DNA of 64,000 nucleotides from JAGTVG01 sp965365275. GTDB lineage: Bacteria; Bacteroidota; Bacteroidia; Cytophagales; Cyclobacteriaceae. The DNA is taken from the NCBI GenBank assembly GCA_965365275.1, contig CBDUBA010000004.1, positions 1 to 64,000 of the forward strand. Reading direction: 5' to 3'. Below the pieces are notes generated by a model. That model was not told the DNA's origin, did no database searches, and worked only from the letters and a program-made list of their open reading frames with translations. Position 1 is the stretch's first letter. Every line of letters begins with the position of its first letter. Position numbers and translations under genes: made by a program. Shown here piece after piece: positions 17,163 to 25,697 of this stretch.

Positions 17163-18143
17163 TTAATTGCTTTGAGGATGCTCCCCTTTTATAATATTCT
17201 CATAAACCTTCTTTTTTTCCTCCGATAGATCATTCAACCCACTCTCATAATCGAACATTCTTTCAACCGGTGGCAGGTAATATACATTGGGCTCTGTCCC
17301 AAGTTCATCGAGGTATCTGTATCCGACCCTGTCCTTGATCAGTTGCCTGAATCTTAGTGTTTCTGTACCATTGGATACTGCATCTTCATTTTTGTCTCCA
17401 AAATAGATCGCACCCATGGGACATCCATTTACACAATAAGGCAGCTTGCCTTCGCGAGATCTATCAGGACAGAAGTCACATTTACTTACTACTCCAATCT
17501 GCGCAGGAACACTTGATTCCGGGGAATAATCTTCTCTGGATACATCTGATTCAGGAGGTTTTTTCCAATTGAATATTCTAACAGAATAAGGGCATGCTGT
17601 CATACAGAATTTACATCCAATACATCGGTCTGAATCTACAAGGACTATATTGTCTTGTCTTTTATAGGTTGCTCCTACGGGACATACCTTGACGCATGGA
17701 GGTATATCACAATGAAAACACTGCCTGGGAAACCAATAAGGTTCCCCTTCTTCATGATCTTTCATCAGATAGACGTTCAACCATTCCTGATCAGGTGAAA
17801 GGTTATGCCCTTTCTGGCATCCTTCTATGCATTTCCTGGCATTTTTACATTTTGCCAGATCAATGACCATGACGAAACTCCGGCCGGGAATACCCTGTCT
17901 TGCGGCATTACCTTTAGGAGGTTCGCAAGGATCAATCTTACAATCATCCTTCGGCTTATCCACTTCTATCACTTTTCCCTCGGTTGTTAAAACCTTTATT
18001 TTCTCACCGGATGATTGACCTTCGCCAGATGAATCCCTGGCTATCGCTGGGCCCATACCCATTGCCAGCATAGATCCACCTACTGTCAAACCGTTTTTCA
18101 AGAAATTCCTACGGTTTTTTTTGTTATCCTCGGTTTTATCCAT
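17163..18143 (-). CDS. Tat-exported four-cluster ferredoxin-like subunit, cassette A
   Basis: 326-residue paralogue of the protein at 13694. A twin-arginine motif (NRRNFLKNG) starts a Tat signal, here without the lipobox cysteine seen in cassette B. It shares the odd segment KVLTTEGKVIEVDKP with the B copy (ALTQDGQLVEIDKP). The first cluster motif is CKNARKCIEGC, again with alanine in place of the second cysteine, while three further CX2C-type groups are complete. It should pass electrons between the ActC-like quinone site and a periplasmic partner such as the cytochromes c. No molybdopterin subunit is encoded next to it, unlike DmsABC, PsrABC or TtrABC. Confidence 0.9.
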   Translation of the reverse strand: MDKTEDNKKNRRNFLKNGLTVGGSMLAMGMGPAIARDSSGEGQSSGEKIKVLTTEGKVIEVDKPKDDCKIDPCEPPKGNAARQGIPGRSFVMVIDLAKCKNARKCIEGCQKGHNLSPDQEWLNVYLMKDHEEGEPYWFPRQCFHCDIPPCVKVCPVGATYKRQDNIVLVDSDRCIGCKFCMTACPYSVRIFNWKKPPESDVSREDYSPESSVPAQIGVVSKCDFCPDRSREGKLPYCVNGCPMGAIYFGDKNEDAVSNGTETLRFRQLIKDRVGYRYLDELGTEPNVYYLPPVERMFDYESGLNDLSEEKKKVYENIIKGEHPQSN

Positions 18144-18208
18144 TGCTTAAAAAATATTTTCTATAAAAATTTGAATCACACTAGTCTAGTCATAAAGTTC
18201 TGTAAAAA

Positions 18209-19126
18209 TTAGAATCCCCATAATCTGGTCATATTGAAACCAACTCGGAATGATAATTTGTTTTCTCCGTCCACTTCTTTTAAAAACTCATTGGTGTTAT
18301 ATGTGAGGTTATATTGTGGTAGTATATCACCGTATACACTGAAGAAGAATTGAAATGCATGGGCACTTGTGGCTACTTCATATCCAAAAGATACATTGCG
18401 ATAAGGTCCGACATCTCTTTGATATGGTTCTGTGGCAGTATTGGCAGCGTGCTCTGTAAAGGGTTCTGTCCAATCAAAGATAATCGAACCCTGAGAGCTC
18501 ACTTTAAACCGCGCACCAATGTGTAATCCAAATACGTCATTGCTGAACAGAGAATCAACGGCATTGAAATGCGACCACTGAGGTGCCAGCTGAAGTGAGA
18601 ATTTCTTCGAAAATCTTCGTGATAAGATCAATTGAGAAAAATAGGAATACCTGTGGAGTTGTGTGGCGAAATTATCCTCGCTCCTGGTATCAATCACCAT
18701 ATTGCCATAAAAGGTCAGGTTGAAAGGACTTCCACCACTACGTCCCTGCTGGAGGATCTTACCTTTTATGTTAAAATCAACGTAAGGATTTGTGACAGCT
18801 ATTTTTGAAACTCCAAAACCAATATTCAAACGGTCTATGATGGAATAACTGAATCCCAACCTGATATTGGATGGGGCAAATACTCCATACAGATCACTCA
18901 ATCCATTTCTAACGGTTCCAAATCTATGCTGAATATTCCATTCCAGTGTTTTTGAAGCATTAATTACATCTGTTTGGTTTTCCAGAAGTACAGCACTTTC
19001 AAATGCTTTTCTTTCTGGCCTTGGCTTGGATTTTTTTTCTTCTTCGTCCTGTGCCAAGGCCATGTTGCCAAATGTCAAAACAAAAGTGGCAATCAACAGG
19101 TAGGTTATTAATTTTATCTTTTTCAT
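18209..19126 (-). CDS. DUF5777-type outer-membrane beta-barrel protein
   Basis: 305 residues with a signal peptide (cleavage after MALAQ). A long series of alternating hydrophobic beta strands ends in a C-terminal phenylalanine (RLWGF), the usual mark of an outer-membrane barrel. The opening ESAVLLENQTDVINASKTLEWNIQHRFG style is typical of DUF5777 proteins of Bacteroidota; function is unknown in the family. It sits 12 bp after the CX4CH lipoprotein and 65 bp before cassette A, on the same strand, so one transcript could join outer-membrane and inner-membrane parts of a redox chain. Confidence 0.8.
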   Translation of the reverse strand: MKKIKLITYLLIATFVLTFGNMALAQDEEEKKSKPRPERKAFESAVLLENQTDVINASKTLEWNIQHRFGTVRNGLSDLYGVFAPSNIRLGFSYSIIDRLNIGFGVSKIAVTNPYVDFNIKGKILQQGRSGGSPFNLTFYGNMVIDTRSEDNFATQLHRYSYFSQLILSRRFSKKFSLQLAPQWSHFNAVDSLFSNDVFGLHIGARFKVSSQGSIIFDWTEPFTEHAANTATEPYQRDVGPYRNVSFGYEVATSAHAFQFFFSVYGDILPQYNLTYNTNEFLKEVDGENKLSFRVGFNMTRLWGF

Positions 19127-19138
19127 TTCTATTTGGTT

Positions 19139-19531
19139 TTAATTGTTTTCAGCTCCTTCTATAATCCATTGCAGTACCATTTGTGTATTCCGTGGCGTAC
19201 TGTATCTTTCCATTGATCCGCCTTCAGCGATCTTTGTATACAAAAGGCTTTGTTCAGGATTGTCCGTATCAATATATCCACCATTCGTAAGGCTTGCAAA
19301 TGCGGATGCCTCGGTCAGGTCAGGCGGAATTCCCCCTGCGTTATGGCAACCGGCATAAGCACAACTGGTCTCAAAATATGGGATCAGGTCTTCAGAGAAA
19401 CTCACATCTACTATGGGTTTTTCCGCAGGTCTCTCATAATTCGCACAGGATGATATCCACATCAATATTATTGTGAATAATGGTAATACCCACCTGGCAC
19501 GTTTTTCCATCTTAATAATCTTTAAGTCCAT
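19139..19531 (-). CDS. Lipoprotein with CX4CH heme-like motif
   Basis: Exported lipoprotein of 130 residues. A hydrophobic segment ends in the lipobox ISSC. The mature part carries CAYAGCHN near residue 57, a CX4CH site with the spacing of the wider heme motifs of cytochromes c3. A methionine near the C-terminus (MVLQWIIEGAEN) could be a distal ligand. It looks like the cytochrome-like domain found in many Bacteroidota lipoproteins. An alternative start at 19510 (MEKRARW) gives a more typical lipoprotein signal. It is the first gene of the minus-strand redox island and faces the Fnr-like regulator across a 498-bp gap. Confidence 0.72.
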   Translation of the reverse strand: MDLKIIKMEKRARWVLPLFTIILMWISSCANYERPAEKPIVDVSFSEDLIPYFETSCAYAGCHNAGGIPPDLTEASAFASLTNGGYIDTDNPEQSLLYTKIAEGGSMERYSTPRNTQMVLQWIIEGAENN

Positions 19532-20029
19532 ATTCTTATTATTTTTCCTTTAATTTTTTAGTTTAATTGATCATTAACGATCAGCTTTTATCAAAAAACC
19601 ATATCTTAACAATGACTGGCAACTGTTTTGAAATTTCCACTAAATGATCTGCCCATTAGCAAAAAAATGATTTTGGGAGTCATTTTTAGTTTAAAATCTG
19701 TTTTGTTGAACCATTTCATAGTATATCCAAAATAATCCTTTTTAATGACCAGGATTCCTATTTAAAAAACTGTAAAACACTATATTATGAAACAATAATC
19801 TGGTCTCGTCTGAGAAATAGATAATACCAAAGCAAAAATGATCCTAATTGTATTTTTTATCAATTTGTTAACTAAGATTTAATAGATACATTCAATTGAT
19901 TATTTTAGAAAAAATTTTGATATAGATTCACATAAAAATGATTTATATCATATTAATTTGAACAAAAATCGTTGTATTTTTAAGTCTGGTTTCATACTTT
20001 GATGAAATTTTTCAGATAAACGGGGAGAG
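19532..20029. other. Divergent regulatory region, redox island / fnr-like gene
   Basis: 498 bp without a gene and very AT-rich. It should hold promoters for the minus-strand redox genes and for the plus-strand regulator. The clearest signal is a Crp/Fnr-like palindrome at 19938-19951. A poorer half-match (TTGAT-N4-ATTCA) lies just upstream at 19917-19930. No convincing small gene is seen. Confidence 0.6.
19938..19951. promoter_or_regulatory. Crp/Fnr-type palindrome ATGAT-N4-ATCAT
   Basis: A perfect 14-bp dyad, ATGAT-TTAT-ATCAT. It differs from the FNR/DNR consensus TTGAT-N4-ATCAA only at the outer base of each half. It is centred about 85 bp upstream of the ATG of the Fnr-like gene, so autoregulation is plausible (inference). 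Confidence 0.55.
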
Positions 20030-20728
20030 ATGGTAGATATAAACAAGAAAAAATGCTTAGAATGCAGGCATTGTTTCAGGCGGAATGTTCTTTTCGAGTT
20101 ATTAAACGATAAAGAACTCGATTTGCTGAATAATAACCGCACAGAGGTATTTTTCAAGAAAGGTGAAATAATTTTTAAACAAGGTTCACCATTGACACAT
20201 ATTGTTATAATCAGTGAAGGACTGGGCAAAAATTATATTGAAGGTCCTAGGGGAAAAAATCTTATCATTTCAATCGTTCAGCCATATCTGATCAATGGCG
20301 GGCCGGGCATGTATGTGGACATGCGTCACCATTCTTCCTTGATGGCCCTGGTGGATTCGAGGGCATGTTTCATCGATGTTAATATTTTCAAAGAAGTAAT
20401 CCGTAAAAATTCAATATTCGCAGAAGAGTTTATCAAGTGTTTTTCAGAAAGCAGCATCCATACTTTCAGCCAATTTGTTACGCTCACACAGAAAAATATG
20501 GAAGGACGAATTGCGGAGGCTTTACTTTATTTAAAAAATGACGTATTCAAGAACGGATCTATCAAATATATCACCAGGCAGGAAATAGCCGACCTGACTG
20601 GATTAACCAAGGAAAGTACCATACGGGTGATGAAGGAATTTAAAAATGAATGTGTGATCGATGAGGAAGATAAGGAAATCACGATCCTTAATGAAAATGC
20701 CTTACAGAAATATGCAGATTTAGGCTAA
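20030..20728 (+). CDS. Crp/Fnr-family regulator with FNR-type cysteine set
   Basis: 232-residue transcription factor with an N-terminal cyclic-nucleotide-type sensor barrel and a C-terminal winged helix (TRQEIADLTGLTKESTIRVMKEF near residues 185-210). Three cysteines (C9, C12, C15) precede the barrel. A fourth, C113 in ACFIDVNIF, aligns with C122 of E. coli FNR (VCEIPFETL). It could thus carry an O2- or NO-labile [4Fe-4S] cluster. The recognition helix has E and R of the FNR E--SR set, with Ile in place of Ser. It is divergent from the redox island, which it probably controls. Confidence 0.88.
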   Translation: MVDINKKKCLECRHCFRRNVLFELLNDKELDLLNNNRTEVFFKKGEIIFKQGSPLTHIVIISEGLGKNYIEGPRGKNLIISIVQPYLINGGPGMYVDMRHHSSLMALVDSRACFIDVNIFKEVIRKNSIFAEEFIKCFSESSIHTFSQFVTLTQKNMEGRIAEALLYLKNDVFKNGSIKYITRQEIADLTGLTKESTIRVMKEFKNECVIDEEDKEITILNENALQKYADLG

Positions 20729-20910
20729 GTTGACTGCTTTTGAACTTCAGTTACTGCTGCCCTTTTTCCAGGTTCCGCTATCTTTAGATTTCATTCCTGG
20801 GAACTTAAAATCCATGATTAGGTTTTTCATTGCATTGCAATCCGAACATGTGTTGTTAAAACACAAATATTAAATAAATTACCTCAGATTGCGGGCTGAT
20901 ACAAAAGTAA

Positions 20911-20937
20911 AAGGCTGCCACTCTCAATGACAGCCTT
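20911..20937 (-). terminator. Probable terminator of the YKN-repeat gene
   Basis: 7-bp stem AAGGCTG/CAGCCTT (20911-20917 with 20931-20937) and a 13-nt loop. On the minus strand the stem is followed by TTTACTTTTG. It lies 31 bp past the stop of the gene at 20968. The stretch 20729-20910 shows nothing else. Confidence 0.6.
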
Positions 20938-20967
20938 CCTGCTAAAATGGTCATAAAATTTCTGAAA

Positions 20968-21288
20968 TCATTCTCTGAATCTTCTATTCTTATAATTTGG
21001 TCCTTTTAGTTTGGTAGGGTTAGTAATTACATTTACTGACCTGGTTTTAGCTTTATGAATCTCATCAAAATGATTTTTATATTCCGGGCTGTTAATTTCT
21101 GTGATGTCTATCGCTTTAACAACCAGCTTATCCGATTTGGTATTATATTCAAATCTGTGATTTTTATACTCAGGAGATGACACCTTTTTGAACTTCAGGG
21201 TGTACAACTGATTCGAATCATTCTCTGTCTGGGCCCGGGAAACCTGGCCTGCACAGATGAATATTATTATTATTAATGCCTTTTTCAT
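20968..21288 (-). CDS. Small secreted protein with 29-residue YKN repeats
   Basis: 106 residues with a signal peptide ending SRAQ. No family recognised. The mature part contains SPEYKNHRF (38-46), SPEYKNHFD (67-75) and GPNYKNRRF (96-104), exactly 29 residues apart, so it consists of two and a half repeats. The rest is basic and hydrophilic with no cysteines. The regular spacing suggests a short repeated structural unit, perhaps for binding a surface or polymer. It is a monocistronic-looking gene with its own terminator. Confidence 0.7.
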   Translation of the reverse strand: MKKALIIIIFICAGQVSRAQTENDSNQLYTLKFKKVSSPEYKNHRFEYNTKSDKLVVKAIDITEINSPEYKNHFDEIHKAKTRSVNVITNPTKLKGPNYKNRRFRE

Positions 21289-21386
21289 AACTAAGAATGT
21301 TTAAAAAATTGAAATAATTTATAGGAATTGAAAGACATGGTAATGTTTTTGAGTTCACATTACCATTTTCACCAAGAATAGAAAGA

Positions 21387-21698
21387 CTATATGGATTTTG
21401 GTGGTGGAAAGGGTATATCCGGTTTGTAGGAATTAATGAAATGTTCGTTCATTTCCTCATATTTTGATACAGGTCTAACGGGATATTGATAGTATGTAAC
21501 ATGTGTTTTGAGGAATTCTTCCATTAATTCTTGTATGTCTTCGAGTGATTCACTGATCTCCAGCTCAATATTTATTTCCTCAGCCAGGCTAAATACATAT
21601 GGTGTAATTGTTACGAAGAAAAGAAAATACAATACCAATGTGATCATCATGAATTTTGATCCCAGTCGATAATATTTGTGGAAGTAATGAATTCTCAT
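21387..21698 (-). CDS. Small hypothetical membrane-anchored protein
   Basis: 103 residues, no family recognised. One N-terminal membrane helix (about residues 16-36) is followed by an acidic, probably helical segment (EISESLEDIQELMEEFL) and a proline-rich end (PDIPFPPPKSI). It sits between the YKN-repeat gene and the rhamnosidase gene on the same strand. It could be a real small gene or a chance frame. Length, hydrophobic start and lack of overlap favour a real one. Confidence 0.5.
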   Translation of the reverse strand: MRIHYFHKYYRLGSKFMMITLVLYFLFFVTITPYVFSLAEEINIELEISESLEDIQELMEEFLKTHVTYYQYPVRPVSKYEEMNEHFINSYKPDIPFPPPKSI

Positions 21699-21746
21699 AA
21701 CTTTAAAAAAATTACTTAATCTCTACGAATTTCGTAAAAATAAGTT

Positions 21747-24506
21747 TCAATTTGCAACCTTACTTATAATTATTTGAATTTTATAATTACCTGAAGGAAG
21801 TTTAAAGGCAATATTCTCTCCATCATTTGTTGTTTCACTTGCTGCGATTTCATTCATATCCCCTGAAAGTACTTTATAGGTGATGTATTCGGGAAGCACG
21901 ATATTCGAAGATGTATTGAACGGTATGCTTATATCCATTAAGATCCCATCCTCTACACGTTCCCAGTTGCTTTGAATCCGCCCATAAAGGGTTTGTGTGC
22001 TCGATTTTACCCAGTTAAGGTTTTCCGGGAAGTAAGGTTTAATAATGAAATGTTTAAATCCGGGATCCTCTTCAACAGGCCGGATCCCACCCAGATATTT
22101 ATAAAACCAGGCACTGACATCACCGAAGAAGATATGATTCCTGGAACTTTCTCCTTTCCAGTCTTCCCACAGGGTGGTAGCCCCCTGGTTGATCCAATGC
22201 CCCCATCCCGGGAAATCCGTAGTATTGATCATATCATATGCAACTTCAATCTTGCCCATTTCAGCCAGTGCATTTGGAACGAATTTTGAGCCAAGCACAC
22301 CGAAATCCAGATTTAAATCATTGTTTTCAATGTTTTCAACCAGATTATTTAAAACCTCGTAGGCAAGATCAGCATCAAGCATATTAAAATACAGGGGACA
22401 ACTGAGCGCGGTCTGTGTTCCATTTCCGACTATGTTATTGGGTTTATCAACAAATTCTTTTTCAAAGGCTGATTTAATGTTTGCTGCCAGGGAAGCATAC
22501 CGGTTCACATCAATAGTATTGCCCAATACCCCGGCAATTTTTGACATGATCACCGCATCATGATAGAAATAGGCAGTGGTAATTAGTTCCGGTGGTGTGG
22601 TAGCTCTGACAGGCACCCAGTCACCAAGGCCCCATCTGACGATAAAATCCTCGGCAGTTCCGGAAAGAAATTCAATATATTTCTTCATGAAAGGATAATA
22701 TTTTTCCAGCATGATCTTATCGCCCCCATATAAATATGATTTCCAGGGCAGGATGAGCAAAGCATAGTCCCAGGCCGGGCCATTACCCCAGTAATATCCC
22801 CAGCCTCCGGTGGGTACAATAGCAGATACCATACCTGTAGGTAATTGAGAATCAATAACATCATCTACCCATTTATCGTAGGAGTTTATTACATCAAAAT
22901 TATATAGCGCCATATCGCTGGCTAGTTGTGCATCACCTGTCCATCCATTCTTTTCACGGTGAGGGCAATCGGTGGGGTATCCGTGAAAATTGTTTATAAA
23001 AGACCATTCTGCTGCTTTTTGAATGTTGTTCAAAAGCTCATTTGAACAGGAAAAGGAGCCAGTTTTTGTCATTGACGTGCTTACGACACAAGCTTTGATG
23101 TTATTCATGGCCAATTCATCAAAACCATCAATTTCGACGTATTGAAAGCCGTGATAAGTGAATCTCGGATGCCAGGTTTCCGGCCCTGAACCTTTCGTAA
23201 CATAAACATCAGTCTGGAAGGAAGTCTCAGCAACCAGGCCATTGATGTTTCTCTGGTCTACCGTGCCATCGGGATAAAGTTTTTCTCCGTATTTGAACTG
23301 GATCTTTCTGCCGGCCTCGGTATCTACTGAAAGTTCAATAAAACCTGCCATGTTTTGTCCGAAATCACATACAAGGGTATTTTCAGGTGTTTTATAGATC
23401 CTCTCTGGATTGATCTTTCTGAGGATCTTAATCGGTGGAAGGTTTTGTGCGACCATTTTCCCTTTGGGTCCTCTGACCTTACGTACTGGGTGCCAGTGGT
23501 TTTCAAAAAAACCGGGGCTACTCCACCCTGTTTGTTCCATTCTTGCGTCATATTCCTCTCCCTGACGAATACTGTTGAATAGAACCGGTCCCGGACTACA
23601 TGTCCAGGTTGTATCGCTGAACACTTGTTGCACAGTCCCCAGGTTATTTGCAATTCTGAGCTGAAGCCTGAATGTGGGATCGGCCCGCCATGGGGCTCTG
23701 TCAAAACTCCAAACACCACGGGAAAACATATTATACCATCCATTGCCAAGCATTACCCCAACAGCATTCAGACTGTCTGTTAGAAACTCTGTTATATCAT
23801 GCGTTACATACAGGACTTTTTTGTCATAGGCTGTAAATGCCGGGTCAAGTACATTATCTCCCACTTTTTTTCCATTGATGTATAATTCATAATATCCCAG
23901 ACCGCTTACATAGGCTCTCGCGGATTTGGCACTACCATCAATGATAAATTCCTTTCTGAATATTGGAGAAGGTTCTTCACGTTCCGGAGGGGCATCTTTT
24001 GCGATCCTCTTTCTTTGCTGATCGCGTTTGCTCCAGTCGAAAAGCCTTGGAGCGCTAATCCAGTCTGATTGCCATAATTGAGGATCTGTTAATCCCATTT
24101 CCCATTTTGCTGTCTTACTATATTTTGAAGGATTCCCTGACTTTCCCCATATTCTTACCTTCCAGAAATATCTTTTAAGTGATTTCACCTCGGGGCCATT
24201 GTATTCAATGTTTATGGATTGCCCGGAATTGACTTTTCCTGAATCCCATATATCCCCTTCATTCTTATCCAGCAGGAAAGGGGCGCTGGCGACAAGGATC
24301 TGATAGGCTGACTGGTAATTTTCAGGTACAGCCGATTCAGCAATCCAGGTGAACCTGGGAATATTATTATCTATTCCCAAAGGATCGATTTTGTTATCGG
24401 TTAAAAGTTTAGTAAAAGTGATATCGTTATACCGGTCTTCTATCTGTTCCTTGCAGGAATTAAATATCAGCAGGACAAACAACAGGACTAGGAAAATAGG
24501 TCTCAT
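21747..24506 (-). CDS. GH78 alpha-L-rhamnosidase lipoprotein
   Basis: Removes terminal alpha-L-rhamnose from glycans or glycosides. The 919-residue protein opens with a lipoprotein signal (LIFNSCKE), so it is probably bound to a membrane surface. The N-terminal beta domains include KSARAYVSGLGYYELYINGKK-type sequence near residue 195. The (alpha/alpha)6 catalytic domain contains DCPHREKNGWTGDAQ near residue 513 with the acidic residues typical of GH78. A C-terminal beta domain follows. It lies 108 bp after the dipeptidase gene. No SusC/SusD pair is in the window, so it is not part of a complete polysaccharide utilisation locus. Confidence 0.92.
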   Translation of the reverse strand: MRPIFLVLLFVLLIFNSCKEQIEDRYNDITFTKLLTDNKIDPLGIDNNIPRFTWIAESAVPENYQSAYQILVASAPFLLDKNEGDIWDSGKVNSGQSINIEYNGPEVKSLKRYFWKVRIWGKSGNPSKYSKTAKWEMGLTDPQLWQSDWISAPRLFDWSKRDQQRKRIAKDAPPEREEPSPIFRKEFIIDGSAKSARAYVSGLGYYELYINGKKVGDNVLDPAFTAYDKKVLYVTHDITEFLTDSLNAVGVMLGNGWYNMFSRGVWSFDRAPWRADPTFRLQLRIANNLGTVQQVFSDTTWTCSPGPVLFNSIRQGEEYDARMEQTGWSSPGFFENHWHPVRKVRGPKGKMVAQNLPPIKILRKINPERIYKTPENTLVCDFGQNMAGFIELSVDTEAGRKIQFKYGEKLYPDGTVDQRNINGLVAETSFQTDVYVTKGSGPETWHPRFTYHGFQYVEIDGFDELAMNNIKACVVSTSMTKTGSFSCSNELLNNIQKAAEWSFINNFHGYPTDCPHREKNGWTGDAQLASDMALYNFDVINSYDKWVDDVIDSQLPTGMVSAIVPTGGWGYYWGNGPAWDYALLILPWKSYLYGGDKIMLEKYYPFMKKYIEFLSGTAEDFIVRWGLGDWVPVRATTPPELITTAYFYHDAVIMSKIAGVLGNTIDVNRYASLAANIKSAFEKEFVDKPNNIVGNGTQTALSCPLYFNMLDADLAYEVLNNLVENIENNDLNLDFGVLGSKFVPNALAEMGKIEVAYDMINTTDFPGWGHWINQGATTLWEDWKGESSRNHIFFGDVSAWFYKYLGGIRPVEEDPGFKHFIIKPYFPENLNWVKSSTQTLYGRIQSNWERVEDGILMDISIPFNTSSNIVLPEYITYKVLSGDMNEIAASETTNDGENIAFKLPSGNYKIQIIISKVAN

Positions 24507-24614
24507 TATAATTAGATTAACAGATTTACGTAATATTCAGTATTTCAATTAATTGAAACATATTTCAGTTGATTATGCATGGAGAAATTTTCTTACACCG
24601 CCTTCAATAGACTA

Positions 24615-25697
24615 TTAATCTTCCCAGGCTTCTTTTAAAAACCGAATAAAGTTTTTATGCATAATATTTTCTATATCTCCTTCAGTATATCCCCTTGACA
24701 TCAGCAGGTCCGGTATTTTTTGTAAATCGGCGATGGTGTCCAGGTCGTAAGGGCACTGTTCCTTGCCGAAAGCACCATCCAGATCAGATCCGATCCCTAC
24801 ATTGAAAGCATTGCCTGCGATTTGACAAATATGGTCAAGATGGTCAATAAGGACCTCCAGATTGACCTCCATTTCTTCAGGTTTTGACTTTCCGCGAATC
24901 CATCCTGGTTTCATCATCCATGCATCCATGGCAACACCAATCACCCCATCCCTTTCGAGCAATGCTTTAATTTGATCGTCCGATAACTGCCGGTTGTGAT
25001 CAACCAGGGATCTTACATTACAATGACTTGCCCAGACGGGACCTTTGAAGTGGCTTAATGCTTCCCAGAAACTTTCTTCACATAAATGTGTCGTATCCAG
25101 GATAATGTTCAGATTCTCCATTTCACTTAATAATTCCAATCCTTTAGCGCCTAATCCTCCTGAAGCATCAGTCCCCTGGGCATATGTTCCGGGCCCGTAA
25201 TGTGCAGGGCCAAGAGCACGCAATCCTTGTTCGTAACTTTTCTCAAGATAATTAAGATTGATGATGGAATCAGCGCCTTCGAGACTTAATATGTACCCAA
25301 TAGGTTTTTCCCCTGATTCCTCATTCCCCATCCATTTTTTCATCTGGTTATACAATGAAGAGAGGTTGATTACCTGTGTCATTTCACCCATCTCCTCCAT
25401 CGTTTTATACCAGGCCAGTTGTGCTTGTGTTTGTGCCCATGCCTGTTCAGGAGAGTTCCACCCCGGAAGTTTATTACCTTTCTTGACATAGCGGGCTATT
25501 TGAGTAGCAACGACAAGGCCAACATTTCCTTTACGCATTTCAGGGAAAGCAACCGTTCCTTTACCTCTGTCAGGTTTATCCTTCATGCCCTTTTCAGTTT
25601 CGCGGATCTGATGAACAGGTCGTCTCAGGTCGCGATTCCATTCCATGGCGTTCATGCTCAGGTCGAGGTGTGCATCAAATATTAATTGCATATTCAA
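24615..25697 (-). CDS. M19 (renal-type) dipeptidase
   Basis: Zinc dipeptidase of 360 residues in the M19 family, cytoplasmic since no signal peptide is seen. Metal and active-site residues are in place: DAHLDL (H and D), LSLEGAD (bridging E), DTTHLCEESF (H), WASHCN (H) and GIGSDLDG (D). Family members cleave dipeptides and many accept a D-residue at the C-terminal position. The gene overlaps the PLP-enzyme gene by 4 bp, so the two are translationally coupled. This fits delivery of free D-amino acids to that enzyme (inference). Confidence 0.92.
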   Translation of the reverse strand: MNMQLIFDAHLDLSMNAMEWNRDLRRPVHQIRETEKGMKDKPDRGKGTVAFPEMRKGNVGLVVATQIARYVKKGNKLPGWNSPEQAWAQTQAQLAWYKTMEEMGEMTQVINLSSLYNQMKKWMGNEESGEKPIGYILSLEGADSIINLNYLEKSYEQGLRALGPAHYGPGTYAQGTDASGGLGAKGLELLSEMENLNIILDTTHLCEESFWEALSHFKGPVWASHCNVRSLVDHNRQLSDDQIKALLERDGVIGVAMDAWMMKPGWIRGKSKPEEMEVNLEVLIDHLDHICQIAGNAFNVGIGSDLDGAFGKEQCPYDLDTIADLQKIPDLLMSRGYTEGDIENIMHKNFIRFLKEAWED

